Positions 9,109 through 22,800 of a stretch of 64,000 nucleotides of DNA are shown in pieces (within the stretch, counting starts at the first letter, position 1; the number at the start of each line of letters is the position of its first letter). Source of the DNA: Gautieria morchelliformis (taxonomy: Eukaryota; Basidiomycota; Agaricomycetes; Gomphales; Gomphaceae); contig WHVA01000036.1 in assembly GCA_015179125.1 (NCBI GenBank), forward strand, positions 310,001 through 374,000, written 5' to 3'. Below the pieces are notes generated by a model that saw only the letters and a list, made by a program, of their open reading frames with translations, was not told the origin of the DNA and made no database searches. The position numbers and the translations under genes are program-made.

Positions 9109-11494
9109 GCTCGGTGCATCCTGAATCATTCAGCTTCCCGTAATCCGGCCTTTGAGTGATACACACACTCTGTCGAATCTGTGGAGCTGGCGCTTGTTCA
9201 GGTGGATCAGGGATGGGTGTCGTCTGGGCTGATGACATCTGTGGGGTAGATGGGATTGGGTCCGGCACATGCTCGCGCGGTGAGTGCTCCCCCTCAAGTG
9301 GTGCCGTGTTGTCATCATCGTTATCCGGGATAGGATAGAGTCTATTGTCATTTTCGTCGAATGTAATGTTTCTTGAGATTTGAACGTGCTTTGAGGCTTT
9401 ACTATAATACCTCCAGGCTTTTGCATGTTCAGCTACTCCAATGAATATGTGTTCTTCTGCCTTTGGATCAAGTTTAGCTCGACGTTGATCCGGCACCATA
9501 ACCCAGTAGTTTGTCCCGAATTCCTCTAGACGTGCTATGTTCGGTTTCTTGCCGAATAGTGCCTGGAACGGCGTTGCGTCATCTCCAAGTGCTCGCGTGG
9601 GTGATCGATTTTTGATATAACACGCGTAAGCCACGGCCTCGGGCCAGAGTATTTTTGGCAGGTTCTTGGCGAATATCATCGCCCATGCGTGCTCAAGTAA
9701 GGTCCGGTTGAGTCGTTCGGCAATTCCATTCTGGGCTGGGGAGTATGGAGCTGTGGTCTCCATGATAATGCCATGTTTTGCACAAAATTGCTTGAAGCTT
9801 TTATTGACATATTCCCCTCCATTGTCTGACCGAAACCTCTTCAGTTTCTGACCTGTTTGGGTCTCGAGGAATGCTTTGTATGTCTCGAAGTGTTTGAGCG
9901 CTTCATCTTTGGCGCTCCCGAAATAGATCACAGTGTACCTCGATTTGATGTCCGTGAAAGAATAAAAGTATTTTTCACGCGACGGTCCCTCAATCTGGGC
10001 AGGCCCCCATACATCGGATACTGTTAGGTCACCGACCTGATCAACAGTATCCTCGGCTCTTTTGGGGAACAGCTCCACATGCGGTTTGCCTTGTATGCAA
10101 GCCTTGCACTGACTCGGCTCCTTTGACTCGTCGATATCGAGTCCAGTAACTAGGTTGTTAGATTTCAACATTTTTATAGAATTTATGTTGACGTGCCCGA
10201 GTATCCTGTGCCATTTGTCCCATGACCGTCCCTTTGCTGCTGTGGCAAAATCCCGTGCCTCGACTGATCAGGTGACCCATGCCTTCATACAGAACAGTCA
10301 TCCGCACTTCTGTCCCTGTGCAAAAATAACTCCGGCGCATGATTTGAATTTGACACCAGTGCCTGTAAATGTGGCCATGTTGCCCTTATCAGTTAGATGC
10401 CCTACACTGATAAGGTTGTTCGGCGCATCTGGTGCATGCTTGACGTCACGTAGCTCGATCGTGTTCATCTCGGCGCTGACTTTGAATTCCATGTAGATAG
10501 TGCCTCGGCCTTGTGTATGTAATACTGCTCCAGGTGAAATTCCTTCAATTTCCGATGGCTCCTCGGCATAGCTAGCAAAATCATTTCGGCTTCGAGCTAT
10601 GTGTGTTGTTGCCGCTGAATCGGCTAGCCAGTCGGATGCAGATATAGCACTGTATGCTACCTCCTTAGATACAAACACGAAGTCCTTTTCTTCCACTTGT
10701 TTAACTGTCTCTTTGTTCCCTGACTTGAACCACTTCGGTGCTTGACCTTCCTTGCCACCACCCTTCGCCCAGCAGTCCTTCACGTAATGACCCTTCTTGC
10801 CGCAATTTCGGCACTTGCCCTTTGTTGCTCCTGAGTCATCTTTCCTGGGCCTGTGACATTGTTGCGCCTTAAGCGCTGTCTGTCGTGCCGATCCAGCTTT
10901 CCATGCTCGATCCTCATCGAGGACCCGAGTTATTAATATATCAGCTGTTGTCCAGGCTCCACTGGCATTTACTGCTGTAATAAACGCTGACCAAGACTCT
11001 GGTAATGACATCAGTAACGTGTTCGAGAACTCGGTGTCACTGATGTAATGTCCCCGCACATTCAGTTCCTGTTGAATGCCGTGGCGCTTGCATACGTGCT
11101 CCTCCATGTTCGTGCCGTCCTCAGCAAGCGTCCAGAAGCAATCTCTTCGGAGATTTACGATCCCCACGGCTCCCTTAGATTCAAATATCACTTGTAAACT
11201 AGTCCATACAGCAAATGCAGACATCATCTGATTGATGTAAACTAGTTGTTCATCGGCGACTCTGAGGCAAATCTCTTTTCTAGCTTTTTTGTCCTTCCTT
11301 CTCCAATCATCGATTTCCTGCTGTTCGGTCACAGTGACGTTGCCAGCGTCTGCTGGTCTCGGTTCCGTCTCCCTGCCGATAGCCACGTCCCACAGATCTA
11401 AATCATCAAGTATCCACTCGAGCCGCCGGCGCCACGCCGCGTAATTATCCCCATTCAAGGGGTCGATCTTGTATGTGTTATTGCTACTTGACAT
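9109..11494 (-). pseudogene. copia-A gag-PR-INT, truncated and heavily mutated
   Basis: Same family as copia-B (13864). Gag starts at 11494 (MSSSNNTYKIDPLNGDNYAA), with the knuckle CRNCGKKGHYVKDC, a protease DSAATTHIA, and integrase with RSDNGGEYVN. It ends within the INT-RT linker at 9109, cut by gypsy-B; RT and RNase H are missing. In-frame stops lie near 10303 and 10272; the second is a CGA codon in copia-B. Many replacements are Arg to Cys/Trp/His or Thr to Met/Ile, that is CpG or C-to-T transitions against copia-B. Not functional. Confidence 0.9.
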
Positions 11495-11580
11495 TGTCGA
11501 TCAGTATTGAGTTGGTGGAGTATAGAGTGTAGTTGGAGTAAGCTAGATCTGTAGTATAGTTATGGCCGGGGCCCATAACC

Positions 11581-11802
11581 GGTGGAACGAAGGAGTAATA
11601 ATAAACTGTTGTTCTACAATCTACTTGAGATCGTCTGCCTTTATATACAAAGTACGATGTCCATTATATTACTAATATCTTCGAGCTGCTGTGCCGATGC
11701 GATGCCGGTGCACCAGCATCCCGGGGTCGAGAGCGTTCTCGAACTTCCGGCTAAGTGCGTGCCGGCTCTGCCTCGGCCGTATCATCGTCCCGATTACTAA
11801 CA
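11581..11802 (-). repeat. copia-A 5' LTR
   Basis: 222 bp, matching the copia-B LTR (TGTTAGTAATCGGGACGATG ... on the element strand), with one terminal base changed (GGTGGAACG for TGTGGAACG). The tRNA-iMet-type PBS (reverse complement of GGGGCCCATAACC) lies at about 11569-11580. It abuts repeat R1 at 11803. Confidence 0.9.
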
Positions 11803-12050
11803 GGGGGAGATAACATAACTAGTTATATATCATAGTAGATTCATGCATGGTGTCAAGCGAGATTTTTCATACAGCAAATGATGAGCTCTCTACCTATCAG
11901 CACTGTGGTTCATAGACATCACGGCGGCAGATCATAGGTACCTCGACTCAGATCCCCAGCACTCGCAGGCCCGATCGACTGAATGATGACTTTGACTTTG
12001 ACTTGGACCAATTTTTTTCACTGTTGTTTCACACTTCCATATTGCTCGAC
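11803..12050 (+). repeat. Dispersed repeat R1, copy 1
   Basis: Begins GGGGGAGATAACATAACT and ends at TATTGCTCGAC. The same ~250-280 bp, with small changes, recurs at 27749-28031 in the same orientation. Both copies lie beyond the 3' end of a minus-strand methyltransferase relic, so R1 is probably the 3' flank duplicated with that gene. No coding potential seen. Confidence 0.75.
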
Positions 12051-13500
12051 GTGCCATGTATGGCGTTTTACACCTGCCTGAAAAACGACACTATCTTGGT
12101 ATAATATCCCTTTGCGACAGGGATATCCCATATAGTCGCAGCAACGTATACGAGCACGATCAACGTCCCCGTCGTTGGTCGCCATACGCACATTCCCAAA
12201 CAGAGTTTTTTCTTCTTTTTTGCAGGGGTGGCGCCAGTGACGTAACAACCATAGTTCTTGGCGGGAAACGCTGCGAGCATGGCCAGCCCAGCTGCAACCA
12301 ATATCAAGTAGCCTGTCCGCCGGTTCTAGCCTCAGTCTCTCGCACATGAGGGTGAGCCAATTCTTCTGCAGCTCCTCCAGAGTTTCCTCTCGTTCCAGGT
12401 CAAGCCTCACACCCCCCGAAGTGTAGACGATGCGTGGACCCAGGAACCGCACGATCATAGTGGTCCCGTACTTGCTCCTCGTCCTGGCCCTGAGAATGAA
12501 ATACGACATCAGGAATGAAACGTTTGAGAGTATCTTTGAACACTTCGGCGTGAAGTTGAATCTGGCCCAATCATGACAGAGTTTCATAATGCCCGGCGCG
12601 TCACCTGCATGGATTTCAGCAAGGGCGTCGGTGTATACGTGCATATAACGCTCACCCTTGAAATTGACCTTGCCATCGAAATAAGCATCATGGAACACCA
12701 ATGGAAAACAAGGTAGTGAGCAGAGGCGTAGAGAATCGAAGGAAGTATAAGTTCACGTCCTGTGAAGCAGATGGCGACGGAGCACAGGAACATGACCAGG
12801 GTGAAGGGATTCTCGAGGAATGGGTCAGAAACTCACCGACTGTCAGTATTACGGCGACGAGCAATAATGGGGTCAGCAACGAGGCTCGCCTACGGGGACG
12901 AATCCACAAACTCATGTCCTGTGATGAACGTGCCGACGTAGTACATTGTGATGACCAGGTTATTGTCATTCAACATAGACAACGAACGGCAAGCTTACAA
13001 GCTATAATGACACGTCATATATCCTTTCTGAATAGAAGGCAGTTTGCCGTTAGTACTATCTACTCAATATCCAACGATGGAGTGTGGCTAACCAACCTCC
13101 TTCACCCTTGAAGATGAAATTCGAGATGAACATCACTTTGCGGGATACCCTTACCCTCTGCAGATATGCAAGCAATCGAGGCCAGGTGTCACCAGCTTGG
13201 TACAGTCACTAAGCAGTCCGCAGTGCCAAGTTGCCAAGGCTCTGAAGAAACGGCCTCTAGCTACACCACATTGAGAGTAGATTTACAAGGGCTCCACGGG
13301 AACCCTCTTGTAAATTTTAACATACCTTATTGTGACACGAGTACGGTATAATGTGGATACGCACCTTTTCTCGAAAACAGGTACCATAAAAGGTCATCGC
13401 CGAAAGACGTTAGCCAGGAAGGTGTTGTAGATCAGTACCAAAGCAGTCGTGCCAAGACAGGGGTCACACGGTGCACGTGATGGCAAGTTGCAACGTGGCA
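12051..13500 (-). pseudogene. Sphingolipid C9-methyltransferase-like pseudogene A
   Basis: Minus-strand pieces match my knowledge of fungal sphingolipid C9-methyltransferases (CFA-synthase-like, SAM-dependent, ER membrane). Seen: a hydrophobic N-terminal exon near 12860 (LLTPLLLVAVILTVG), FHDAYFDGKVNFKG near 12690, QDEEQVRDHYDR near 12470, FLGPRIVYTSG, REETLEELQKN, and the SAM-binding motif LLDIGCSWAG near 12320, ending near DYM/IPVAKGYYTKIVSFFRQ at about 12070. Introns with GTGAG donors are recognisable. Frameshifts separate these blocks, Gly-Trp-Gly in the SAM motif is degraded, and the C-terminal third is absent. The 5' flank (13250-13500) recurs at 58150-58460. Confidence 0.7.
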
Positions 13501-13562
13501 CTGATGGCTCTTTCCGCTTGCGGCATTATTTCTTCATAATTATAAGTTCTCGAGCCTTGATA

Positions 13563-13784
13563 TGTTAGTAATCGGGACGATGACACCGCCGAGGCAGAGC
13601 CGGCACGCATTTAGCCGGAGGTTCGAGATCGCTCTCGACCCCGGGTTGCTGGTGCACCGGCATCGCATCGGCACAGCAGCTCGAAGAGATTGGTAATACA
13701 ATGGACATCATATTTTGTATATAAGGCAGAACGATCTACTTGAGATCGTAGAATAACAGATCATTATATCTCCTTCGTTCCACA
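13563..13784 (+). repeat. copia-B 5' LTR
   Basis: TGTTAGTAATCGGG...CGTTCCACA, 222 bp. A TATA-like TTTGTATATAAGG lies near 13715. Contains the short inverted repeat GATCTACTTGAGATC just downstream. Flanked on the left by TGATA. Confidence 0.95.
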
Positions 13785-13797
13785 GGTTATGGGCCCC
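13785..13797 (+). promoter_or_regulatory. copia-B primer-binding site (initiator tRNA-Met anticodon arm)
   Basis: GGTTATGGGCCCC directly follows the LTR. It is complementary to the anticodon arm and loop of initiator tRNA-Met (CAU anticodon) and matches the PBS type known from Drosophila copia, where an iMet half-molecule primes. The same string sits in copia-A, copia-C and copia-D. Confidence 0.85.
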
Positions 13798-13863
13798 GCG
13801 CATAACTAACCTACTACAAACCTAACTACGCTCTATACTCCAATAACTCAATACCGATCGACG

Positions 13864-16800
13864 ATGTCGAGTAGCAACAACACGTACAAGATCGACCCCT
13901 TGAACGGGGATAATTACGCGGCGTGGCGCCGGCGGCTCGAGTGGATACTCGATGACTTAGATCTGTGGGACGTGGCTATCGGCAGGGAGACGGAACCGAG
14001 ACCGGCAGATGCCAACAACGTCACTGCGAGCGAGCAGCAGGAGATCGACGATTGGAGAAGGAAGGACAAGAAGGCCAGAAAAGAAATTTGCCTCAGAGTT
14101 GCCGATGAACAACTAGTTTACATCAATCAGACGATGTCTGCATTTGCTGTATGGACTAGTCTACAAGCAATATTCGAATCTAAGGGAGCAGTGGGGATTG
14201 TAAATCTCCGAAGAGACTTCTTCCGGACGCTTGCCGAGGACGGCGCGAACATGGAGGAGCACGTACGCAAGCTCCGCGGCATTCAACAGGAATTGAATGC
14301 GCGGGGGCATTACATCAGTGACACCAAGTTCTCGAACACGTTGCTGACATCATTACCAGACTCTTGGTCGGCGTTTATTACGGCAGTAAACGCCAGTGGA
14401 GCCGGGACAACAGCTGATATATTAATAGCTCGGGTCCTCGATGAGGATCGAGCACGGAAAGCTGGATCGGCACGGCAGACGGCGCTTAAGGCGCAACAAC
14501 GTCACAGGACCAGGAAAGATGACTCAGGAGCAACAAAGGGAAAGTGCCGAAATTGCGGCAAGAAGGGTCATTACGTGAAGGACTGTTGGGCGAAAGGTGG
14601 CGGCAAGGAGGGCCAAGCACCAAAATGGTTCAAATCAGGGAACAAAGAAACAGTCAAACAAGCAGAAGAAAAGGACTTCGCATTTGTATCTAAGGAGGTA
14701 GCATACAGTGCTATATCCGCATCCGACTGGTTAGCCGATTCAGCGGCAACAACACACATAGCTAGAAGCCGAAATGATTTCGCTAGCTATGCCGAGGAAC
14801 CATCAGAAATCGAAGGAATTTCACCCGGTGCGGTACTACATACACAAGGCCGAGGCACTATATACATGGAATTCAAGATCGGCGCCAAGACGAACACGAT
14901 CGAGCTACGTGACGTCAAACACGCACCAGATGCGCCGAACAACCTTATCAGCGTAGGGCGTTTAACTGATAAGGGCAACACGGCCACATTTTCAGGCACC
15001 GGCGTCGAATTCAAATCACGCGCCGGAGTTACCTTCGCACAGGGACAGAAGCGTGGGCGGCTGTTCTGTATGAAGGCACGGGTCACTCGATCAGTCGAGG
15101 CACGGGACTTTGCCGCAGCGGCAAAAGGACGGTCATGGGACAAATGGCACAGGATACTCGGGCACGTCAACATAAACTCAATTAAAATGTTGAAATCTAA
15201 CAACCTAGTTACTGGACTTGAGATCGACGAGTCAACCGAGCCGAGCCAGTGCAAGGCATGCATACAAGGCAAGCGGCATGTGGAGCCGTTCCCCAAAAGA
15301 GCCGAGGACACTGTAGAACAGGTCGGTGACCTGACAGTATCCGATGTATGGGGACCTGCCCAGACCGAGGGACCATCGCGTGAGAAATACTTTTATTCTT
15401 TCACGGACATCAAATCGAGGTACACCGTAATCTATTTTGGGAGCACCAAAGTTGAAGCGCTCAAACACTTCGAGACGTACAAGGCATTCCTCGAGACCCA
15501 AACAGGTCAGAAACTGAAGAGGTTTCGCTCGGATAATGGAGGGGAATATGTCAATAAAAATTTCAAGGAATTTTGTGCAAAATATGGCATTATCATGGAG
15601 ACCACAGCTCCATACTCCCCAGCCCAGAATGGAATTGCCGAACGACTCAACCGGACCTTACTCGAGCACGCACGGGCAATGATATTTGCCAAGAACCTGC
15701 CAAAAATACTCTGGCCCGAGGCCGTGGCTTATGCGTGTTATATCAAAAATCGATCACCCACGCGAGCACTTGGAGATGACGCAACGCCGTTCCAAGCACT
15801 ATTCGGCAAGAAGCCGAACCTAGCACGTCTAGAGGAATTCGGGACAAATTGTTGGGTTATGGTGCCGGATCAACGTCGAGCCAAACTTGATCCAAAAGCA
15901 GAAGAACATATATTCGTCGGAGTAGCTGAACATGCAAAGGCCTGGAGGTACTACAATAAAGCCTCAAAGCACGTTCAAGTATCTAGGAACATTACATTTG
16001 ACGAAAATGACAACCGACTCTACCCCATCCCAGATAACGACGATGACGACACGGCACCGCTCGAGGGGGAGCACTCACCGCGCGAGCATGTGCCGGACCC
16101 GATCACATCTACCCCACAGACGTCATCACCCCAGACAACACCCGTTCCTGATCCACCTGAACAAGCGCCAGCTCCACAGATTCGACGGAGCGCGCGTATC
16201 ACTCAAAGACCGGATTACCGGAAGCTGAATAATTCAGGACGCACCGAGCAGGTTTACATAACGAGAGAAATCGTCACTGAACCTGAGAATTACAGAGCGG
16301 CGGTATCACGTGATGATGCGCCGATCTGGGAGAAAGCGATGGAAATTGAGATGGACCAACACAAGATGTTAGGAACATGGGAGCTAACAGAACTACCACC
16401 CGGACGAGTAGCTATCGGTTGCCGATGGGTATACGCTGTCAAAACACAACCGGACGGACAATTCGATAAGGCTAAAGCAAGGGTTGTGGCTCAAGGATTC
16501 ACACAGAGGCCAGGGATGGATTACTACGAGATAACCTCACCCGTGGTCAAATTCGATTCACTACGTGTTCTATTAGCGATCGCAAACACACTCGATTGGG
16601 AAATCGAAATGATGGATGTCAAAGGCGCCTACCTCAATTCAACCATAGATGAGGAGATCTACATGCGCCAGCCCGACGGTTTTGATGATGGATCTGGACG
16701 CGTTCTAAGAATATACAGAGCGCTCTACGGACTCAAGCAATCGGGGCGAGCTTGGCATCAGCGCTTACGCAAATTACTACTCGATCTCGGCTTCCATCAA

Positions 16801-19800
16801 AGTACAGCCGATGAATGCGTCTACATCAGACAAGATAAGGATTCAATCGAAGTCATATCAGTATATGTGGACGACTTTGGACTATTTGCTGACTCCAAAG
16901 GAGGGATGATTAAGCTCAAGGGGGAGCTTCATGGGAAATTCCCTTTAACAGATTTAGGAGAAATGAAGAAAATCTTGGGAATTAGAGTTGAGAGGAATAG
17001 GGATGAGGGAACACTGATCATGTCACAAGGGCATTACATCGACATCATACTCGATCGATTCAACATGACAACGGCACATTCCGTATCTACACCTCTGTAA
17101 GGGCAACCCTGGCTAGTCGTGGAGATCACACTACCACACAACTGACAAGGGGAAATCCAAAGTATGTATAATGAACAGAGCATACAAGAGAGGGGGTTCT
17201 CACCTGACAAGGGGAAATCCAAAGAGAAAAGTCTAAGGACCCCCAATGTCAGCGAGCCCGTATTATACTACGCTGCGCAGCCAGGGACAACGCTTGGCAC
17301 CCGCCATCAACCCTGCATCCCCCTGACCCTTGATCGACCCTTGATGCCACCTATTATGCGAGTCGCTTGATTTCCGACACTGTTCCGGGGCGGAAGTCGG
17401 AAATTGGAGTGGAACTGGCAAGGCGAACGGAACTGGTGGAAGTTCTCCCAGAAGCGGAATCGTTCCCGAAAGCGGATGCGGAGATGGAATCGGAACCGGA
17501 AGCGGAGTCGGAAATGGAGTCGGAACTGGGTGTGGTGTCGGAACTGGAAATGGAAAACAGGGTGTCCCCTGACATCACCCCCCCTCTAGCGTGCTGCGTC
17601 CTCGAAGCGCGGGACACAAGGGATTGAAATGCCAGCGAGCGGATTCGGCGAGGGGCACCTGGATGTGTCCTGTAGAACTCCCGGAGTTTGTCAGGAGCGG
17701 AAACATCTTGCTCCGGGACCCACGAATTCTCCTCGTACCCATACCCTTCCCATTTCACGAGGAATTGGAGTCGTCCTCGCACAAACCGGCTGTCCAGGAT
17801 CCGTTCTACCACGTAGTGCTCTTCCCCATCTACAATTTCTGGCGGAGGTGGCGGATGAGCCTTCCGACGTGGAATTGGGTCCTCAAGCATAGGGAGTAAC
17901 TTCACCACGTTGAAGACGGGGTGGAGGCGGGACATGGACATCGGAAGTCGGAGGCGGTATGCATTCCGTCCAACCCTCCGCGTCACTGTGAAGGGCCCAA
18001 GGTAGCGGTGGGCAAGCTTCTGCGAAGGGCGTGTGGTGCGGATGTCACTTGCATCTAGGTACACCTTGTCTCCAACTTGGTACTCTGGGGCAGGAACCCG
18101 GCGTCGGTTGTAGTACCTTGCCATGTCATCCTTGGCCTTCGCAAGGGCCGACTTGGCTTCCGAAAGGGTGGAGTCCATGCGGTCTCGGAACTCATTGACC
18201 GTCTCGAGTCGGGAGTCGGCCTGGCGTGGTTCGAAGCCCATCCGCAGGTGTCGTCCGGAGTCAAGCATGAAGGGAGTCTGTTGCGTGGCGGAATGGACAT
18301 GGTTGTTGTATTGGAATTCCGCCAGCGGAAGTAACTCATCCCAGTCATCCTGCCTCTCATTGACAAAGAGGCGGAGATATTGCTCCAACTCCTGATTGAC
18401 CCGTTCCGTCTGTCCGTCACCCTGCGGATGGTACGCTGTGGTGGTAGCCAGCTTTATGCCGAGCAGGCGGTAGAGCTCCCGAGTCAGTTCCGCGACAAAC
18501 TGCGGACCTCGGTCGGAAACAACTTGCTTCGGGAGCCCATGCAACTTCCAGACATGTGCAAGGAACAGGCGGGCCGCTCCGAGGGCTGTGATCGTCGTGT
18601 GCGTCGGAATGAAGTGGGACACCTTGCTCACCGAATCCACGACGTTCATGATCGCGTCGTAGCCATGAGACTCTGGGAGTTCAACGATGAAGTCGACACT
18701 GATGGTGTCCCAGCGGGATTCGGGAATCGGGAGCGGAACAAGTTCTCCGACGGGCGGACGTCGTTGCGCTTTGGTTCGGAGACAAAGGTCACACGTCTTC
18801 ACGTACTGTCCGATGTAGCGGGACATCTGGGGCCACCAGTAATTCCGAGCCACTAACTCCAGCGTCTTCCACCTGCCAGCATGCCCAGCGACCCGTGTGT
18901 CATGGTGCTGGGACACAATGCGACGGCGGAGGTCCGCCCCACCCGGAACATAGACCTTGCCTCTGAAGTGGAGCAGTCCATCACGTTCCGACCATTCCGC
19001 TGCCCGTACAGACCGTGAGTGCCCCTTCCGGAGTTCCTCCACTGCCTTCACCACCGACTCCTCCTTCTCTCCATTCCGGTACTGCCTCCGGATATCCCGG
19101 AGCATTTCCGCTTCCGCCCCAACTGCAGTTACTCCTTCTAGGGCACGGATTGCAAAGATACTTGGGCGGAGCAGTGTCATATCCGCGTTGTCTCCACTTC
19201 CGCTTCCGTGATCCGCGCGGCGGGATAGGGCATCGGGCTTGCCCATGGTGCGGCCGGGGCGGTGGTGGAGCATGAAGTCGAACCGGGACAGGTGTAGGGA
19301 CCACCGTGCTTGTCGTCGGTTCAGCTTCTTAGCCATGCGGAAATACTCGAGGTTCTTGTGGTCTGTCCAGATCTCAAAAGGGCATAGAGCACCCTCGAGG
19401 AAGTGTTGCCACTCCTCCAGCGCTCGGATGATTGCCAGCATCTCCTTGTCATGGATCTCATAGTTCCGCTCGACCGGACTAAGGCTCTTAGAGAAGAAGG
19501 CAATCGGATGCCACCCCCCACCATCTTCCGATGACTGCTGTGACAAGACCGCTCCGGTAGCTGCGTCGGAAGAATCCGCCTCGACTCGATAAGGGCGAGA
19601 GTCGTCGGGAAAGATCAGGACCGGGGCGGAAGTGATCAGCTCCTTGAGTTTGTCAAAGGAAGTCTGTTCCGGCTCTCCCCACCGCCATCCAACCTCCTTC
19701 TTGGTGAGGTCGAAGAGGGCACGGGCGTGGCAGGAGAAGTCCTTGATGAACCGCCGGTAGAAATTGACAAACCCAATGAAGGACTGGACCTCCTTCTTGT

Positions 19801-22800
19801 TTCGCGGCACGGGCCAATCCGATACACCGGAAACTTTGACTGGGTCCATTTCCACCTTTCCTTCCGACACAATCACCCCAAGATACTCTATCCGCGTCCG
19901 CTCAAATTCGCACTTTTCCGGCTTGAGACACAGGTTGTACACCCGGAGCCGTTCCAGCACTCTCCGCACGACTTCCCGATGTTCGGACATTGTTTTCGTG
20001 AAAATGAGGATGTCATCGAGGTAGACGCAGACAACCCCTTCTGCTATCATGTCACGGAAAATGTCATTCATCATCGTCTGGAATGTGGCGGGACTGTTGG
20101 TGAGGCCAAAGAACATGACCTGTGGCTCAAAGAGTCCTCGATTGGTGCGGAATGCGGCCTTCCACTCGTCTCCCTCCCGGATCCGGACATTGTTGAAGCC
20201 CCAGCGGACATCCAGCTTAGTGAAGTACCTCGCCCCGCGGAGTTGTGTGATCAGTTCGGAAATGAGTGGAATGGGGTACCGGTTCTTGATCGTGATCGCA
20301 TTCAAGGCCCGGTAGTCCTGCACAAGTCTGAGCGAGCCATCCTTCTTCTTGATGAAGAACACCGGAGATGCCATGGGTGACTTGGAGGGGCGGATCCTCC
20401 CTGTACGGAGGTTTTCCGCAAGGAACGCATCGAGCTCTACCTGCTCCTTGGGTGACAGCGGGTAGACCTTGCAGTTGGTGGGCTTTGACCCAGGCTCCAA
20501 CTCGATGGCGTGGTCCCACAGCTTCCGTGGAGGCAGGGTATCAAACGACTCCTTGGAAAAGACGTCCTCGAACTCTCGCAGGTACTCCGGAATTTCCGCC
20601 TCTACTCTATCATGCCTCTTGGAGGCTTCAGCAAGGCGTTGCGAAATATTTCCGGTGGCGCGGATGTGTTCCGCTTCCGGGCCGAGTCGGATGACGTCGG
20701 AATCGGAATCGGAATCGGAAGTGGGATCCGGTTCAAATTCCGCTTCCGAGTCTTCTTCTGCAAGCAGTGGATGGGGGCCAGAACGACATGTCTGTATGAG
20801 CCGTTCAGTCTTCCGCTGCTCCTGGCGCTCCTTCCGCAGTTCCGACCTGCACATGTGACACTTGGCTGGACATCGACTCATCAGTACCTTCCGAGTCTGC
20901 CAATTGATCTCCGGGTTGTGCTCCTGAAGCCAGGTAAACCCGAGGATGATGTCCTGCTTCCCCAGGCTGGTGACTGCAAAGGAAGTGCGTTCTGAGTGTC
21001 CATCGTAGCGGAGAATTGTGTCTACTATCTCCGTGATGGACCCTGCCTCATTGGGGCTTCCATCCACATTGAACACCGGGATTGCACGTTGCAACTTCCG
21101 CGTGGTCAGTCGGTTCCGTTCCACATAGTCCCTGTCCATAAACTGACCAGTGGCCCCGCAATCGACAAGGGCGGGTCCGGATTTGACTTCCGCCGTATCT
21201 GTCGTCTGGATCTCCACCTTAATGACTAGTGACTTGGGGCCAGGGGTGGCAGCAACAACATAGCGCTTCGGAAGGCGTCTCTCCCAAGGGCGGATGCGGG
21301 ATGGATGGGGTGTCAGATTTGGTTTTTGTGTGACTTTATCCGGTGGGTCTGTACGAAGTGAGGGGAGTGGGGGCTTTTCATTCTCTACTTCAAGACAGGC
21401 AAACCGGTTATGTACAGGCAGCAGGGGCACACATCTCACCCGCTGCGTGTCACAAAATCCGATGCATCTTCCGCTTCCGGTAGACCATGTTCCGCATTTT
21501 CGGAAAGCTCTTCCGCAGTGGGCACTCCGTTTATGTCTGCAAGCGCGAGGAACTCTGGAAGGATCTCGAGTTTCTCCTCTGTGGTCATAAGCCGGATATC
21601 AAAGGCTTGGGGCACTCGCGAGCGTAGTGGCCTGGTTGTCGGCAGCGGAAGCAGGTGATAGTTCCGTGGCCTTTTCCGCGCATGCGGTCAACATCCATCG
21701 GGGCAGGGCCACTCTTCGAGGGAGGAGGGCTATGGTTCCTAATAGGAGCAGGCGGAGCAAGCATCGGAAATAATTTCCGTGTGGGAATGAATGCGCTTCC
21801 GGGTTTTGGCACAGGTTGAGTAGGACGAGCGGAACTGCGTGTCGTGTTCCGACTCGTCTCCACGAAGGCCTCATTTGCCTCCCTGTTCCGAGAAACCTTC
21901 TGCGCAGCTTGGTACCACCCTTCCGGGTCATCAAAATCCGGAGCTCCATCCCCAAGCAGCGCAACTTGGTTCTGGAGCGTCGGATCAAGTCCTCGTCGGA
22001 ATTTGATGACGATCGTCTTGTCGTCGTCATATTCCGCAAGGTCGATGAGCTCCTGGAAGCGATCGATGTAGTCATCGACCGGATCTTTGGCCTGGTACCA
22101 GCTCGTCCCCTCGAGCTTTGTAAGGGCTGTGAGCTGCTCGTTTTTCGGGCAGAACTGGTCGGAAAATGTTTTCTCGAACGCGTCCCAGTCCCGGAAGTAG
22201 TTCCCCTTGCCCTTTGCTTCATGTCAGATCACCTTGTTTGCAAAACGGGCTGCGCGGTCCGATTTGAAAAAGGACAACGTCCAGTGAATCCGAGCCTGGT
22301 CGTTCAGAAAGAGGTCTCCGACAATTGCGAAGTAGATGCTGCATGTGTTGAAGAATGCGCGTCCCTTCTCCCGATCTCCGTCAAAGTCCGCCGGAGTTGC
22401 GGGTTTGACCTTTGCTAACTTCGCGGACATCCTCTTTTCCGCTAGTTCCGCTTTTCCGAAATCCGGATCATCCAGCATTTCATTTCCACCACCTTGTGGA
22501 ATATCTAACTTAGCCAAAATCGCTTGTAAGGCTGTTTCAATCGCGTCGGTCTTCATCCGGTTCCGCGTCAATTCCTCCTCCATATTCCGAAGACGATCGT
22601 CCGGATCCATGTTGGAAGGAGAAATATGGGACGGGATTTCCGGGGTTGGGAGCTTGACGTAAGAAGAGGGGCTGTCGTACGCTGTATGTGCGGAAGAGGT
22701 TGCGATCTCCGAGTCGCTGTCTCCGATTCCGAACGCACCTATGGCGAATGCAACGCACAGTACGACCGCCAGTCCTCTAGGGGAGAGAGTTTTCTGCTGT

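Noticed and set aside
19727-20380. Plus-strand ORF of 217 codons and several others over 18,000-22,400
   Set aside because: Antisense shadows of gypsy-C pol and gag, created by strong codon bias in that element.
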